The position numbers and the translations under genes are program-made. The notes under the pieces were generated by a model that saw only the letters and a list, made by a program, of their open reading frames with translations, did no database searches and had not been told where the DNA came from. A stretch of 64,000 nt of DNA, from IMG/VR virus record IMGVR_UViG_3300030331_002523, positions 29,894 through 93,893 of that record; one strand, given 5' to 3'. This document shows, piece by piece, positions 18,334 through 25,938 of the stretch (position 1 is its first letter; each line of letters starts with the position of its first letter). The stretch is from a virus.

Positions 18334-20799
18334 ATGAAAAGAATTTTATTTATAGTATTTATTATGATGTCACAATTTGTGATGTCTCAGCCTTCATACG
18401 TAGTTGTTGAAGCACAATATGATTCTTGGGGACCTCAAGAGTCTAGTTTTTATATGACTAATAATCAAGGAGATACAATATATGAACACACACCAACACA
18501 ACCTTATGAATACTTACTAGATACTGTATGGACTAATGCGGGTCAATATACAGCATTCTTACTAGATCAATATGGTGATGGTTGGCAAGATACAGACACA
18601 ACAGGATATTTTAGAACATGGAATAGTTGTCAAGATACTATAGTAGAGTTTATATGCAGCCCTACTAATTACTTTTCAATGGAGGTTATAAACTTTAACT
18701 TAGGACCATGTCTACCTAATGGACCACCTCCAACACCATGTTTTCCTGCAGCACTAATAATAAATTTAGATCAGTATCAGTCAGAAACATCCTGGCAGAT
18801 AACCGATTCTTTAGGTACTATAGTAGCTTCAGGTAGTGGTTATGGATCTCAACCAGACTATGGACAAGTGGTAGAACCACTATGTTTACCAGAAGGAGAC
18901 TTAAATCTTACAATGTTTGATTCATATGGAGATGGATTACAAGGCTCTCTTTGGCAAGGTCAAGATGGATCATACTTTTTAAAACAGTGTGGAGACACAC
19001 TTGTAGCAGGTACTGACCCTGCTTTTGGTACAGACACAACACATGTCTTTACTATAGGTGAATGCCCTCCTATATATGGGTGTACAGATGATGATTATGT
19101 AGAATGGAATCCGTTTGCAGATACTGATGATGGTAGCTGTCAAACATTAAAAGTATTTGGGTGCATTGATCCAGATGCATTTAACTATGATTCTACAGCT
19201 AACACAATGGACCTAGTTCCACAATGTGAGTTTACACTAATACTGCATGATCTGATGGGTAATGGTTGGGTTGGTTCAAATTTACAATTAGAGTTGCCTG
19301 ATACGTCTTTTAATTTTACTCACACAGGTGGTTTCAATGATGAATACCAATTTACAATAGATGCTCCGGATCCTGCAGTATTCAGATTTAATATATCTCC
19401 TCAAGCATCTCTAACAACTATTGAGTGTGGGTTTACTTTACTTAATCCAGAAGGTGATACGCTAATAAGTGTGCAACCTCCATTTATACAACCATTATTT
19501 CCTTATGGGTTTATCACTAATTGTGGTAATACGTGTATAGAAAAGATATTTGGGTGTACAGATAGCCTAGCTTTAAACTATTATGATGAGGCTAATACAG
19601 ATGATAGCTCTTGTTACTATGTGGCAGGATGTATGAACCCACTGTATTTAGAATATGATACAGCTGCTGATTATGATGATGGATCATGTGCAACTTTAAT
19701 TGTTGCAGGATGCATGGACTCAACAGCTCTTAACTATGATCCGCTAGCAAACGTAGAGATACCAGGATCATGTGTAGCAATAGTAGAAGGATGTATGAAT
19801 CCTTTAGCATTTAACTATAATCCTAATGCTAATGTTGATGACTCAACGTGTGTACCTGTTGTTGATGGTTGTACAAATCCTATTGCACTTAATTATGACT
19901 CAACTGCTAATACAGATGATGGTTCTTGTGTATTACCAGTACCAGGGTGTACAGACCCTAATGCATTTAATTACAATCCCCTAGCAAATGTGGATGACTC
20001 AAGTTGTGTTGATATAGTATATGGTTGTACAGATGCTTCTGCCTTTAACTATGATCCTTTAGCCAATGTAGATAATGGTTCTTGTGAACCTTTTATCTTT
20101 GGTTGTATGGATTCTACTATGTTTAACTTTAATCCACTAGCCAATACAGATGATAACAATTGCATTCCTTTTATTTATGGGTGTACTGACCCTAGTATGC
20201 TTAACTATAACTCACAAGCTAACACAGAAGATTTTAGCTGTATTCCTTACATTTATGGTTGTACTGATAGTACTGCCCTTAATTATGATCCGTTGGCTAA
20301 TACTGAGAATGGCTCTTGCATTGAAGTGGTTACAGGGTGTATGGACCAAGATGCGTGGAACTATGACTCTGTAGCAAATGTAAATGATCCTGAGTCATGC
20401 TTATATGATGCTGGTTGTATTACGGGCCCTGGTAATCCTTATTGGTTAAATGATGATTGCTATGCATGGGTTATTAGTGTAGATAACTATTGCTGTGATG
20501 TAGAGTGGGATGAAACATGTCAACTAACATATGACTACTGTGGTACAACGTGGACTGGACCAGAGCCACCAGCAAGAATAGGAATAGAAGCAATTATATT
20601 ATATCCAAATCCAACACCGGGTATAGTTAATATAAAAGGAGAAAATGTAAATATAAAAGTATATAACCATCTAGGTAAGTTAATTATAACTGAAACAAAT
20701 GCAACAAGGTTAGATCTTTCTAACTATGCTGATGGTATATATCATTTACACATAACATTAAATGATAAAACAATTATTAAAAAAATTATTAAAAATTAA
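18334..20799 (+). CDS. Secreted repeat protein with type IX secretion sorting domain
   Basis: 821 residues from the ATG at 18334; an in-frame GTG 12 bases upstream is less likely because a clean signal peptide (MKRILFIVFIMMSQ...) begins at this ATG. Three beta-sandwich-like segments carry D-x-x-G-D-G-W-like loops (DQYGDGWQ, DSYGDGLQ, DLMGNGWV). Then come 13 Cys-bounded repeats of about 25 residues, beginning GC[TM][DN] and ending DD[GS]SC with a central NYxPxAN. After a Cys-rich segment (YCCDVEWDETC) a C-terminal domain starts at LYPNPTPG and ends KTIIKKIIKN, with YADGIYHLHI inside: the classical T9SS type A sorting domain of Bacteroidota. The product should cross the host inner membrane by Sec and then the outer membrane by T9SS. 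Such genes are typical of the host, so transfer is likely. Purpose unknown; surface display, adhesion or superinfection exclusion are options. Confidence 0.85.
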   Translation: MKRILFIVFIMMSQFVMSQPSYVVVEAQYDSWGPQESSFYMTNNQGDTIYEHTPTQPYEYLLDTVWTNAGQYTAFLLDQYGDGWQDTDTTGYFRTWNSCQDTIVEFICSPTNYFSMEVINFNLGPCLPNGPPPTPCFPAALIINLDQYQSETSWQITDSLGTIVASGSGYGSQPDYGQVVEPLCLPEGDLNLTMFDSYGDGLQGSLWQGQDGSYFLKQCGDTLVAGTDPAFGTDTTHVFTIGECPPIYGCTDDDYVEWNPFADTDDGSCQTLKVFGCIDPDAFNYDSTANTMDLVPQCEFTLILHDLMGNGWVGSNLQLELPDTSFNFTHTGGFNDEYQFTIDAPDPAVFRFNISPQASLTTIECGFTLLNPEGDTLISVQPPFIQPLFPYGFITNCGNTCIEKIFGCTDSLALNYYDEANTDDSSCYYVAGCMNPLYLEYDTAADYDDGSCATLIVAGCMDSTALNYDPLANVEIPGSCVAIVEGCMNPLAFNYNPNANVDDSTCVPVVDGCTNPIALNYDSTANTDDGSCVLPVPGCTDPNAFNYNPLANVDDSSCVDIVYGCTDASAFNYDPLANVDNGSCEPFIFGCMDSTMFNFNPLANTDDNNCIPFIYGCTDPSMLNYNSQANTEDFSCIPYIYGCTDSTALNYDPLANTENGSCIEVVTGCMDQDAWNYDSVANVNDPESCLYDAGCITGPGNPYWLNDDCYAWVISVDNYCCDVEWDETCQLTYDYCGTTWTGPEPPARIGIEAIILYPNPTPGIVNIKGENVNIKVYNHLGKLIITETNATRLDLSNYADGIYHLHITLNDKTIIKKIIKN
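19552..20400 (+). repeat. Tandem repeats of about 25 codons in the T9SS cargo gene
   Basis: Eleven consecutive units, each starting GC[TM][DN] and ending in a Cys; typical unit GCTDPNAFNYNPLANVDDSS plus C. Two further units lie upstream (about 19078-19140 and 19159-19227), separated by a beta-sandwich segment. Paired Cys suggest one disulfide per unit, and the Asp/Asn pattern suggests calcium binding as in thrombospondin type 3-like repeats. DNA identity between units is moderate, so the array is not a very recent expansion. Confidence 0.85.
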
Positions 20800-20803
20800 A
20801 ACT

Positions 20804-21163
20804 ATGCAAACAACAAATAGACAATCAATGGAGCGTTATGCTGCAAAAACAGCAGAAAATACTAGAGAAGTATATATGCCCAGAAATACAGTTATAGTAG
20901 AAGGTGGACAAGGTATAAAATGCGTAACAGGACATATATATAAAATATATGCTATAAAAACATCCACTATAGAAGCAGCAGCATCTGACTGGGATGTTTT
21001 AGGTGCAGCAGGTACTTCAGGTGCTGGACTAACTGACTATTCCGCTGATATAAAACTTGCTATTAGTCAAGAAATATTAGGTAGATTTAAGACAATAAAA
21101 TTGGCTGCTGGTAGTAGTGCAATATGTTATGCAGCAGCAGGAACTTCTATGGAAGTTTTATAA
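20804..21163 (+). CDS. Hypothetical small virion-type protein
   Basis: 119 residues from the ATG at 20804, chosen because an earlier in-frame ATG (20762) lies inside the upstream gene. The protein has no signal peptide; it is Ala/Gly/Thr-rich (VLGAAGTSGAGLTDYS, SSAICYAAAGTSMEVL), like the proteins encoded at 17095 and 26236. A small phage decoration or fibre accessory protein is plausible. It lies between two envelope-targeted genes but lacks export signals itself. Confidence 0.6.
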   Translation: MQTTNRQSMERYAAKTAENTREVYMPRNTVIVEGGQGIKCVTGHIYKIYAIKTSTIEAAASDWDVLGAAGTSGAGLTDYSADIKLAISQEILGRFKTIKLAAGSSAICYAAAGTSMEVL

Positions 21164-21173
21164 AAATAAAATT

Positions 21174-22229
21174 ATGAGAATTATATTAATAGTCATATTA
21201 TTTTTAGTTTCATGTGTAGCACCAAAAAAGTGTTGTGCTCAGAATCCATTTGATGGTTTCTTTAAGTATTCAACTTTTTATACAGCTGTTAATGGAGGTA
21301 ACTCTATTTCAGATCAGAGTATATTTTCCGTTACAACCGGACTGCTAACAGAAGATATTGTAAAAACACCATTTGACTATTCAGCAACGTTTGGAGTACG
21401 AAAGATACAGAGATTCCAGTATGAACCTGCAACACCATTTAAAGATGGAACAGAGACTTCATATAACGATGCAGCTACATTAGGTAGACTTAAAGGTAAG
21501 TTTGAGTACCTATTTGAAATAGATTTAAGACGACAACAAGGCATTAGGTATATAGACCAACAACACTTTGTTAGGTATGTAGCTGACAAGTGGATGACGA
21601 AGGTGCAGTATATACAAGATGGCTTTGCAGACATAGAGTATTTCCAAGCATCACAAAGACTTAGGTTACTTTCAGATAAAAAGCTCTCTTTTAACATAGG
21701 GGCATGTCAGAGAATCTCACAACCATATGGGTTTGATCCTTTGTCTATTTGGTTGCTAGACAATGGTGGTATTCACTATACGTACCTAGCAATACAGGAA
21801 GGATACTCTGTAGATGTATACAATAGTGAGTATTACGATCCAAGTGGTAACTTAGTAGCAACGTCCCCAGAGGTTTGGGAAGAAGTGGTGATCCCCGGTG
21901 TTATCTCAGACTATGTTAGAGATGAGAAAGATAAACTTGCTAGGCAATGGGTACACTCTCTGATCATTGGATTTGACTATTATACTTATAAGAAAGACTT
22001 CTGGTTACATTCCTGGGGTAACTTGCTTCCTTATCACTATAATGATGGTGGTCAGTATTCTTATCATAACTTCAATGACGGTGAACAATGGTTGGACTAC
22101 TCTACTGGAATGATCTTTGGATACAAGATAACAAAGAACCTAGGGACCTTTGTTGAGGGAGTATATAATAAGTACTGGGACAGAAAGTGGTACGATTTTA
22201 AAGTGGGTATTAACTATTTAATAAGATAA
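21174..22229 (+). CDS. Exported outer-membrane-like protein
   Basis: 351 residues from ATG 21174; the frame extends upstream into the previous gene, but a signal peptide (MRIILIVILFLVSC...) begins here. LVSC at the end of the hydrophobic core fits a lipobox, though cleavage after CCAQ by signal peptidase I is also possible. The mature part is rich in Tyr/Trp/Phe with alternating strands (FGVRKIQRFQYEP, FEYLFEIDLRRQQG, LIIGFDYYTYKKDFWLHSW), and the C-terminus DFKVGINYLIR ends in an aromatic-hydrophobic strand as in outer-membrane beta-barrels. No family recognised. With the thioredoxin-fold and T9SS genes it makes an envelope-directed group. It could mask or replace a receptor; that is inference. 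Confidence 0.65.
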   Translation: MRIILIVILFLVSCVAPKKCCAQNPFDGFFKYSTFYTAVNGGNSISDQSIFSVTTGLLTEDIVKTPFDYSATFGVRKIQRFQYEPATPFKDGTETSYNDAATLGRLKGKFEYLFEIDLRRQQGIRYIDQQHFVRYVADKWMTKVQYIQDGFADIEYFQASQRLRLLSDKKLSFNIGACQRISQPYGFDPLSIWLLDNGGIHYTYLAIQEGYSVDVYNSEYYDPSGNLVATSPEVWEEVVIPGVISDYVRDEKDKLARQWVHSLIIGFDYYTYKKDFWLHSWGNLLPYHYNDGGQYSYHNFNDGEQWLDYSTGMIFGYKITKNLGTFVEGVYNKYWDRKWYDFKVGINYLIR

Positions 22230-22232
22230 ATT

Positions 22233-22394
22233 ATGGCAAAGAAAAAAAAGAAAAAAGCTAAAAGAGATGCTTGTTACAATAAAGTAAGAGCAAGATATAG
22301 TGTATGGCCTTCAGCTTATGCATCCGGTGCATTGGTAAGATGTAGAAAAGTTGGTGCTGCTAACTGGGGTAATAAATCTAAAAAGAAAAAATAA
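22233..22394 (+). CDS. Small basic protein with VWPSAYASGALVRCRK motif
   Basis: 53 residues beginning MAKKKKKK and ending KSKKKK, with a central DACYNKVRARY then WPSAYASGALVRCRKVGAANWG. I recognise this motif from many phage (and some large eukaryotic virus) small proteins, function unknown; the family was not checked. It heads a run of tiny basic genes in which stops overlap starts. The next start shares a base with this stop (TAATG). Confidence 0.8.
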   Translation: MAKKKKKKAKRDACYNKVRARYSVWPSAYASGALVRCRKVGAANWGNKSKKKK

Positions 22395-22549
22395 TGGCAG
22401 TAAAAAAAACAAAAGCTAAAAAATTTAAAGTGCATATGATGTATAGCAAATCAGGTAAAGCTGTTAAAGCTGGTACATATAAAAAGCATTTAGAGTTAAA
22501 GAAGAAAGGTTACAATCATGATAAGCGTAGACTTAAAAAGAAAAAATAA
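22394..22549 (+). CDS. Small basic protein, 51 residues
   Basis: Lys-rich (MAVKKTKAKKFKVHMMYSKS ... RRLKKKK), no Cys, with a predicted helical KHLELKKKGYNHDKRR segment. It overlaps both neighbours by one base (TAATG), which argues for a real, translationally coupled gene. Function unknown; probable nucleic-acid contact from charge alone. Confidence 0.65.
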   Translation: MAVKKTKAKKFKVHMMYSKSGKAVKAGTYKKHLELKKKGYNHDKRRLKKKK

Positions 22550-22770
22550 TGGCTAAAGAAAGCTTACATAAATGGTTTAGTAGAAACAAAGGAAAAGGTT
22601 GGATAGATTGTAAGACCGGTAAACCTTGTGGAAGAAGATCAGCAAAGGGTGGATCTAAGAGACCATACCCTGCTTGTAGACCAACAAAAGCACAATGTAA
22701 TTCTGCAGCTAGAAAAAAAACTGGCCCAAAGAGGATCAGCTGGAAAAAACGTAAAACTAAAAAAAAGTAG
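22549..22770 (+). CDS. Small Cys-containing basic protein (WIDCKTGKPCGR type)
   Basis: 73 residues. GWIDCKTGKPCGRRS, RPYPACRPTKAQC and KTGPKRISWKKRK are blocks I recall from a widespread family of unknown function in phages and bacteria (DUF5872-like; name from memory, not verified). Four Cys could bind a metal. Overlaps the upstream stop (TAATG) and ends with TAG, showing that TAG is a stop in this genome. Confidence 0.75.
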   Translation: MAKESLHKWFSRNKGKGWIDCKTGKPCGRRSAKGGSKRPYPACRPTKAQCNSAARKKTGPKRISWKKRKTKKK

Positions 22771-22775
22771 AAATA

Positions 22776-23000
22776 ATGAATAAAAGATATTATAAAAAAG
22801 GTGGTCAAAAAAAGACTGCATGTATAGGCAAAGTAAAAGGTGTTGACGTATGCGCTTTAACAATGAGACAACAAAAAACACTTGAAAAACATTCTGTGCA
22901 TCATTCAAAAAAGCACATAGCAATGATGGTTAATGCTATGAAAAATGGAGCATCATTTGGAGCTTCTCATAAAATGGCACAGAAAAAAGTTGGAAAATAA
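22776..23000 (+). CDS. Small basic protein, KKGGQKKTACIGK type
   Basis: 74 residues, Lys/His-rich: KHSVHHSKKHIAMMVNAMKNG followed by ASFGASHKMAQKKVGK. The helical HSKKH-MMVNAM segment recalls small proteins common in phage structural regions. Stop and next start overlap (TAATG at 22998-23002). Function unknown. Confidence 0.7.
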   Translation: MNKRYYKKGGQKKTACIGKVKGVDVCALTMRQQKTLEKHSVHHSKKHIAMMVNAMKNGASFGASHKMAQKKVGK

Positions 23001-23302
23001 TGCCTAAGAAAAAAGATCCTAAAAAAGGCACTGGAAAGAAACCTAAAGGGTCTGGTAGAAGACTTTATACTGATGAGAATCCAAAGGATACTGTTAAGAT
23101 AAAGTTTGCTACTCCTGCTGATGCACGTGCAACTGTAGCTAAGGTTAAAAAAATTAAAAAACCTTTTGCTAGAAAGATACAGATTTTAACTGTTGGAGAG
23201 CAACGAGCAAAGGTTATGAAGAAGATGCAGGTTGCTGCAATATTTAAAAGAGGTAAAGAAGCAATAAGAAAAAAAAATAAGAAAAATGTCAAAAAGAAGT
23301 AA
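23000..23302 (+). CDS. Small basic protein, DUF5824-like
   Basis: 100 residues. LYTDENPKDTVKIKFATPAD, ARATVAKVKKIKKPFARKIQ and ILTVGEQRAKVM form a pattern I associate with a phage and large-virus family of unknown function (DUF5824, from memory). The flanks are poly-Lys. It overlaps the next gene by 17 bases in another frame, so the junction is compact but both frames look genuine. Confidence 0.75.
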   Translation: MPKKKDPKKGTGKKPKGSGRRLYTDENPKDTVKIKFATPADARATVAKVKKIKKPFARKIQILTVGEQRAKVMKKMQVAAIFKRGKEAIRKKNKKNVKKK

Positions 23303-23552
23303 AAAAGGTGGAATGTCAGGCTGTACAATCAAGAATGGTTGTAAAAGCAAGTCAGGTGGTCTTACTGCTAAGGGCCGTAAGATGATTAATAGAAAAACTG
23401 GGTCTAAACTTAAAGCACCACAGCCTGGAGGTGGACCACGTAAAAGATCTTTTTGTGCAAGAAACCTAGGTCAGATTAAAAAGTTTAGAATAGATTGCAG
23501 AAAGACTCCTAAGAAAAGAGCTTGTCTAGCAAGAAAAAGATGGAAGTGCTAG
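23286..23552 (+). CDS. Small basic protein, GLTAKGRK...SFCAR type
   Basis: 88 residues with GGLTAKGRKMINRKTGSKLK, a Pro/Gly linker, KRSFCARNLGQIK and a terminal RKRWKC. The GLTAKGR and SFCAR blocks are a hallmark I recall from a very common small phage protein family of unknown function (DUF6321-like, unverified). Six Cys may coordinate zinc. Overlaps the upstream gene by 17 bases; the next ATG follows the stop directly. Confidence 0.78.
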   Translation: MSKRSKKGGMSGCTIKNGCKSKSGGLTAKGRKMINRKTGSKLKAPQPGGGPRKRSFCARNLGQIKKFRIDCRKTPKKRACLARKRWKC

Positions 23553-23738
23553 ATGGCAAAGAAAAGATTAGATATTAAGAAAGCTATAAAAAAGCCTGGC
23601 TCACTAACTGCTGCTGCCAAGCGTAAAGGTATGACTATAGCACAATACTGCAAGAACCCACCTAGTAAAAAGGCCGGTTATAGATGTAGATTTGCTAAGA
23701 CACTTAAAAAAATTGCTAAAAAACGTAAAAAGAAATGA
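23553..23738 (+). CDS. Small basic protein, KPGSLTAAAKRKGMT type
   Basis: 61 residues: KKAIKKPGSLTAAAKRKGMT then IAQYCKNPPSKKAGYRCRFA and a Lys-rich tail. The KPGxLxAxAKxxGM block is common in small phage structural-region proteins. The gene starts immediately after the previous stop and its own stop TGA overlaps the next ATG (ATGA), so it lies in one translationally coupled chain. Function unknown. Confidence 0.75.
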   Translation: MAKKRLDIKKAIKKPGSLTAAAKRKGMTIAQYCKNPPSKKAGYRCRFAKTLKKIAKKRKKK

Positions 23739-24178
23739 GATCTGGAGAAATAAAAACAGTATTCCATAGGATAGAATCAGCAGGTACTTTACAAGTTATT
23801 GGTAATGCGGGTCCTTCAGGTGATCATGAAGATGGAACTAAGGTAAATAAAATCACCATATGTAATATTAATCCTTGTGCAGCAGGTTTACTACTTACCG
23901 TAGCTTTTATAAAAGGATCATTAGATGATTCATCAGCTCTTGTCCCTGTCAATAATGGATTTTATATATATTATCAAAAACCTTTAGCTTTAGGTGAGAC
24001 ACTGACGATAGATAAGTATTATTTTGATAGAGCTTTCTCTTATGTAAAAGGATCTCCTAGTGATACAAAAGCTGAAGAGGACTTGCAAATTGCATTTAGA
24101 ATAGATATACCACCAAAGGGCGGAGAATGTGTAGTAAGTGGAGTAAAACCTGCTATAGATGTGCATATTACAAAATAA
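23735..24178 (+). CDS. Hypothetical beta-rich virion-type protein
   Basis: 147 residues, no export signal. Alternating strands (FHRIESAGTLQVIGNAG, ITICNINPCAAGLLLTVAF, GFYIYYQKPLALGETLTI) suggest a beta-sandwich or jelly-roll like head-fibre or decoration proteins. No family recognised. Starts in an ATGA overlap with the small basic gene upstream; a promoter-like box overlaps its 3' end. Confidence 0.6.
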   Translation: MRSGEIKTVFHRIESAGTLQVIGNAGPSGDHEDGTKVNKITICNINPCAAGLLLTVAFIKGSLDDSSALVPVNNGFYIYYQKPLALGETLTIDKYYFDRAFSYVKGSPSDTKAEEDLQIAFRIDIPPKGGECVVSGVKPAIDVHITK

Positions 24179-24183
24179 TTTTG
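24176..24183 (+). promoter_or_regulatory. Candidate promoter -7 box (TAATTTTG)
   Basis: TAATTTTG fits the Bacteroidota -7 consensus TAnnTTTG and is followed by TATATTATAATAT, the same extension found before the genes at 52689 and, in part, 16784. No -33 TTG at the right distance was found. It would drive the membrane-protein gene at 24223. Confidence 0.5.
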
Positions 24184-24222
24184 TATATTATAATATAACA
24201 ATAATGATGATAGTGATTAACT

Positions 24223-24438
24223 ATGTGGAGTATATTTAAAGATAAAAATGACATTAATGAGAAAGCTGTAGTAGGTTTTGCCTCTTTTATATTAATGGTA
24301 TTATTTGCTATTGCTGATCTTATTACCGGCCTATCTGGGATGGAGCTTGTAATAAACGATGTTATATATAATAGTTTTGTAATAGTAACCCTAGGTAGTT
24401 TTGGAATTAGCTCTCTAGAAAAAATTAAAAACAAATGA
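24223..24438 (+). CDS. Two-helix small membrane protein (holin-like)
   Basis: 71 residues; a charged start WSIFKDKNDINEKAV, then two hydrophobic helices (about 17-38 and 45-62) and a basic tail LEKIKNK. The topology fits small holins or holin accessories; a clear three-helix holin candidate lies 560 bp downstream, so this may be a partner. It follows a candidate promoter and couples (ATGA) to the next peptide gene. Confidence 0.6.
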   Translation: MWSIFKDKNDINEKAVVGFASFILMVLFAIADLITGLSGMELVINDVIYNSFVIVTLGSFGISSLEKIKNK

Positions 24439-24551
24439 AAGAATTCATATGTAGAATAGTGTGTTTGATAACGTTTAACACTGTATCACTAAAGTGGTGC
24501 GCAGACAAATGTTGTGGAAAAAATGATGATTGTTTAACTAAAAAAGATTAA
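24435..24551 (+). CDS. 38-residue cysteine-rich peptide
   Basis: MKEFICRIVCLITFNTVSLK then WCADKCCGKNDDC... Six Cys in 38 residues, with a short hydrophobic N-terminal part that could act as a signal sequence or membrane anchor. The start overlaps the previous stop (ATGA), which supports translation. The CADKCCGKNDDC cluster suggests metal binding or disulfides. No family recognised. Confidence 0.55.
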   Translation: MKEFICRIVCLITFNTVSLKWCADKCCGKNDDCLTKKD

Positions 24552-24555
24552 AATT

Positions 24556-24831
24556 ATGCCAGCAAATATGAATAAACCTTACAGAAATGGTGGAGGTTCT
24601 AAGAAAAAAATGAAAAGAACAAAAAGAAAGTATGGTACGGGTGGAACAGCAAAACCTATGGAATATGGTAATGGTGGAGCTTATGGACGTAGAATGGCAC
24701 GTATGGGCACAGGTATGTCTATGCCTAATGATGTTATGAATATGGTTAGAGCTGCAAAAGGTAAGCAGATGAAAGGTGCCATGAAGTTATTTAATGCTCT
24801 AGCAAAAAAGCTAGGTAAAAAAGTAAGGTAA
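24556..24831 (+). CDS. Small Gly/Lys-rich basic protein with NGG motifs
   Basis: 91 residues. The N-terminal half repeats Y-x-x-G-G-like units (PYRNGGG, KYGTGG, EYGNGGAYG) within Lys/Arg runs; the C-terminal half is helical (MKLFNALAKKLGKKVR). Similar NGG/DGG units occur in the 1,674-residue lysozyme protein at 52689, suggesting a shared processing or packaging signal in virion proteins (inference). Stop overlaps the next start. Confidence 0.65.
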   Translation: MPANMNKPYRNGGGSKKKMKRTKRKYGTGGTAKPMEYGNGGAYGRRMARMGTGMSMPNDVMNMVRAAKGKQMKGAMKLFNALAKKLGKKVR

Positions 24832-24995
24832 TGGGATTTAAAGGATCAAGAAGAAGCACAAGATCAGCTGCAAAAGGAAAACTCCTTCCAAAGGCGGGCC
24901 ATGGTGGACAAAAAAGTCTACTAACAAAGCTGTCTATGCCATCTAGACCTGCAAAAAAAGCAGGTGGATGTGGTTGCGGAGGACAAACACGTTAA
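24831..24995 (+). CDS. 54-residue basic protein with GGCGCGG tail
   Basis: Basic and Gly/Ser-rich (MGFKGSRRSTRSAAKGKLLP) and ending KKAGGCGCGGQTR, where the two Cys in Gly context could bind a metal. Starts within the previous stop (TAATG) and ends 3 bp before the holin-like gene. Function unknown; continues the small basic cassette. Confidence 0.6.
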   Translation: MGFKGSRRSTRSAAKGKLLPKAGHGGQKSLLTKLSMPSRPAKKAGGCGCGGQTR

Positions 24996-24998
24996 TAT

Positions 24999-25394
24999 AT
25001 GAGTATTTTAAAAAAGATCTTTAGTTCCGCTGGAGGTGATCTAGTTGAATCTGTTGGTGGTGTATTAGATAATCTAATCACTAGTAAAGAGGAAAAGCTA
25101 GAAGCTAAAAGAAAACTAAAGGAACTCATCTTGAGCCATGAGGCTGAGATGGAGAAACAAATAACTAACCGCTGGACTGCAGACATGAACTCAGACAGCT
25201 GGTTATCTAAGAATGTAAGACCAATGGTGCTTATATTCCTTATTGTTTGCACAATGTTGTTAATATTTATTGACGCAGGTGCAATAAGCTTTGAAGTAGA
25301 GGAGAAATGGACTGACCTGTTACAACTTGTTTTAATAACAGTTATTGGTGCATACTTTGGAGGAAGATCAATAGAAAAGGTAAAGAAGAAGTAA
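24999..25394 (+). CDS. Holin-like membrane protein (3-TM type)
   Basis: 131 residues. An N-terminal amphipathic helical part rich in Lys/Glu (TSKEEKLEAKRKLKELILSH) leads to DSWLSKNVRPMVLIFLIVCT, two further hydrophobic segments near the C-terminus and a GGRSIEKVKKK tail. The WLSKNVRPxVLIFL block is characteristic of the three-helix holin family known from gene-transfer agents and phages. Expected to permeabilise the inner membrane for lysis. It is coupled (TAATG) to the nuclease gene. Confidence 0.75.
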   Translation: MSILKKIFSSAGGDLVESVGGVLDNLITSKEEKLEAKRKLKELILSHEAEMEKQITNRWTADMNSDSWLSKNVRPMVLIFLIVCTMLLIFIDAGAISFEVEEKWTDLLQLVLITVIGAYFGGRSIEKVKKK

Positions 25395-25765
25395 TGTATA
25401 CCTATAATATTGAATTAATACGCTGCATAGATGGTGATACTGTTGATGCTTATATAGATCTAGGCTTTAGTGTTAAAGTTAAGAAACGTATAAGACTGCA
25501 TGGTATTAATACTCCTGAGTCAAGAACAAGAGACCTTGAAGAAAAAGCAAGAGGGTTAGCTGCCAAAAACAGACTTAAAGCTATACTAGAAGGGGCCAAA
25601 TCAATACAACTAAATTCCTTTGGTGTAGGTAAGTATGGTAGATGTCTAGGTGAATTACACGTAGATGTGTTAGATGGTAAAGAATGCATAACTCTAACAA
25701 ATGTAAATCAATTATTAATCACTGAGGGACATGCTGTAGCATACCACGGTGGCAAAAGAAAATAG
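25394..25765 (+). CDS. Staphylococcal nuclease-like (thermonuclease) protein
   Basis: 123 residues covering one SNase domain with no signal peptide. RCIDGDTVDAYIDLGF, RIRLHGINTPES (Arg34, Thr40, Glu42) and YGRCLGEL supply the calcium site and catalytic Arg/Glu; the position of the family's Asp40 is Asn39, a common variant. Family members cleave DNA or RNA. Without a signal peptide it probably acts in the cytoplasm on host nucleic acid, or is released at lysis. Starts in the holin gene's stop; next ATG follows by one base. Confidence 0.85.
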   Translation: MYTYNIELIRCIDGDTVDAYIDLGFSVKVKKRIRLHGINTPESRTRDLEEKARGLAAKNRLKAILEGAKSIQLNSFGVGKYGRCLGELHVDVLDGKECITLTNVNQLLITEGHAVAYHGGKRK

Positions 25766-25766
25766 A

Positions 25767-25919
25767 ATGAAAATAGATTGGATAAACGGCTTTGCAGCTG
25801 GTAACAAGAAAGAAAAGTACTATCTAGAGTTTAGATTAGGTACTTTTACTATATTAGAATTAAAGTGGGAATCAAAGAAGTTCAGATTTATGATCTGTAA
25901 TCTAGGATTTGAGCTATAA
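25767..25919 (+). CDS. Hypothetical 50-residue protein
   Basis: MKIDWINGFAAGNKKEKYYL ... KKFRFMICNLGFEL. Compact beta-rich sequence, starting one base after the nuclease stop. No recognised family; the tight spacing and sensible composition support it. Confidence 0.55.
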   Translation: MKIDWINGFAAGNKKEKYYLEFRLGTFTILELKWESKKFRFMICNLGFEL

Positions 25920-25938
25920 TTTTAGTATATTATAATGT

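Noticed and set aside
20150-20374. Rightward open frame in a second frame inside the T9SS cargo gene
   Set aside because: It arises from the repeats' regular codon pattern; no start context or protein-like features.
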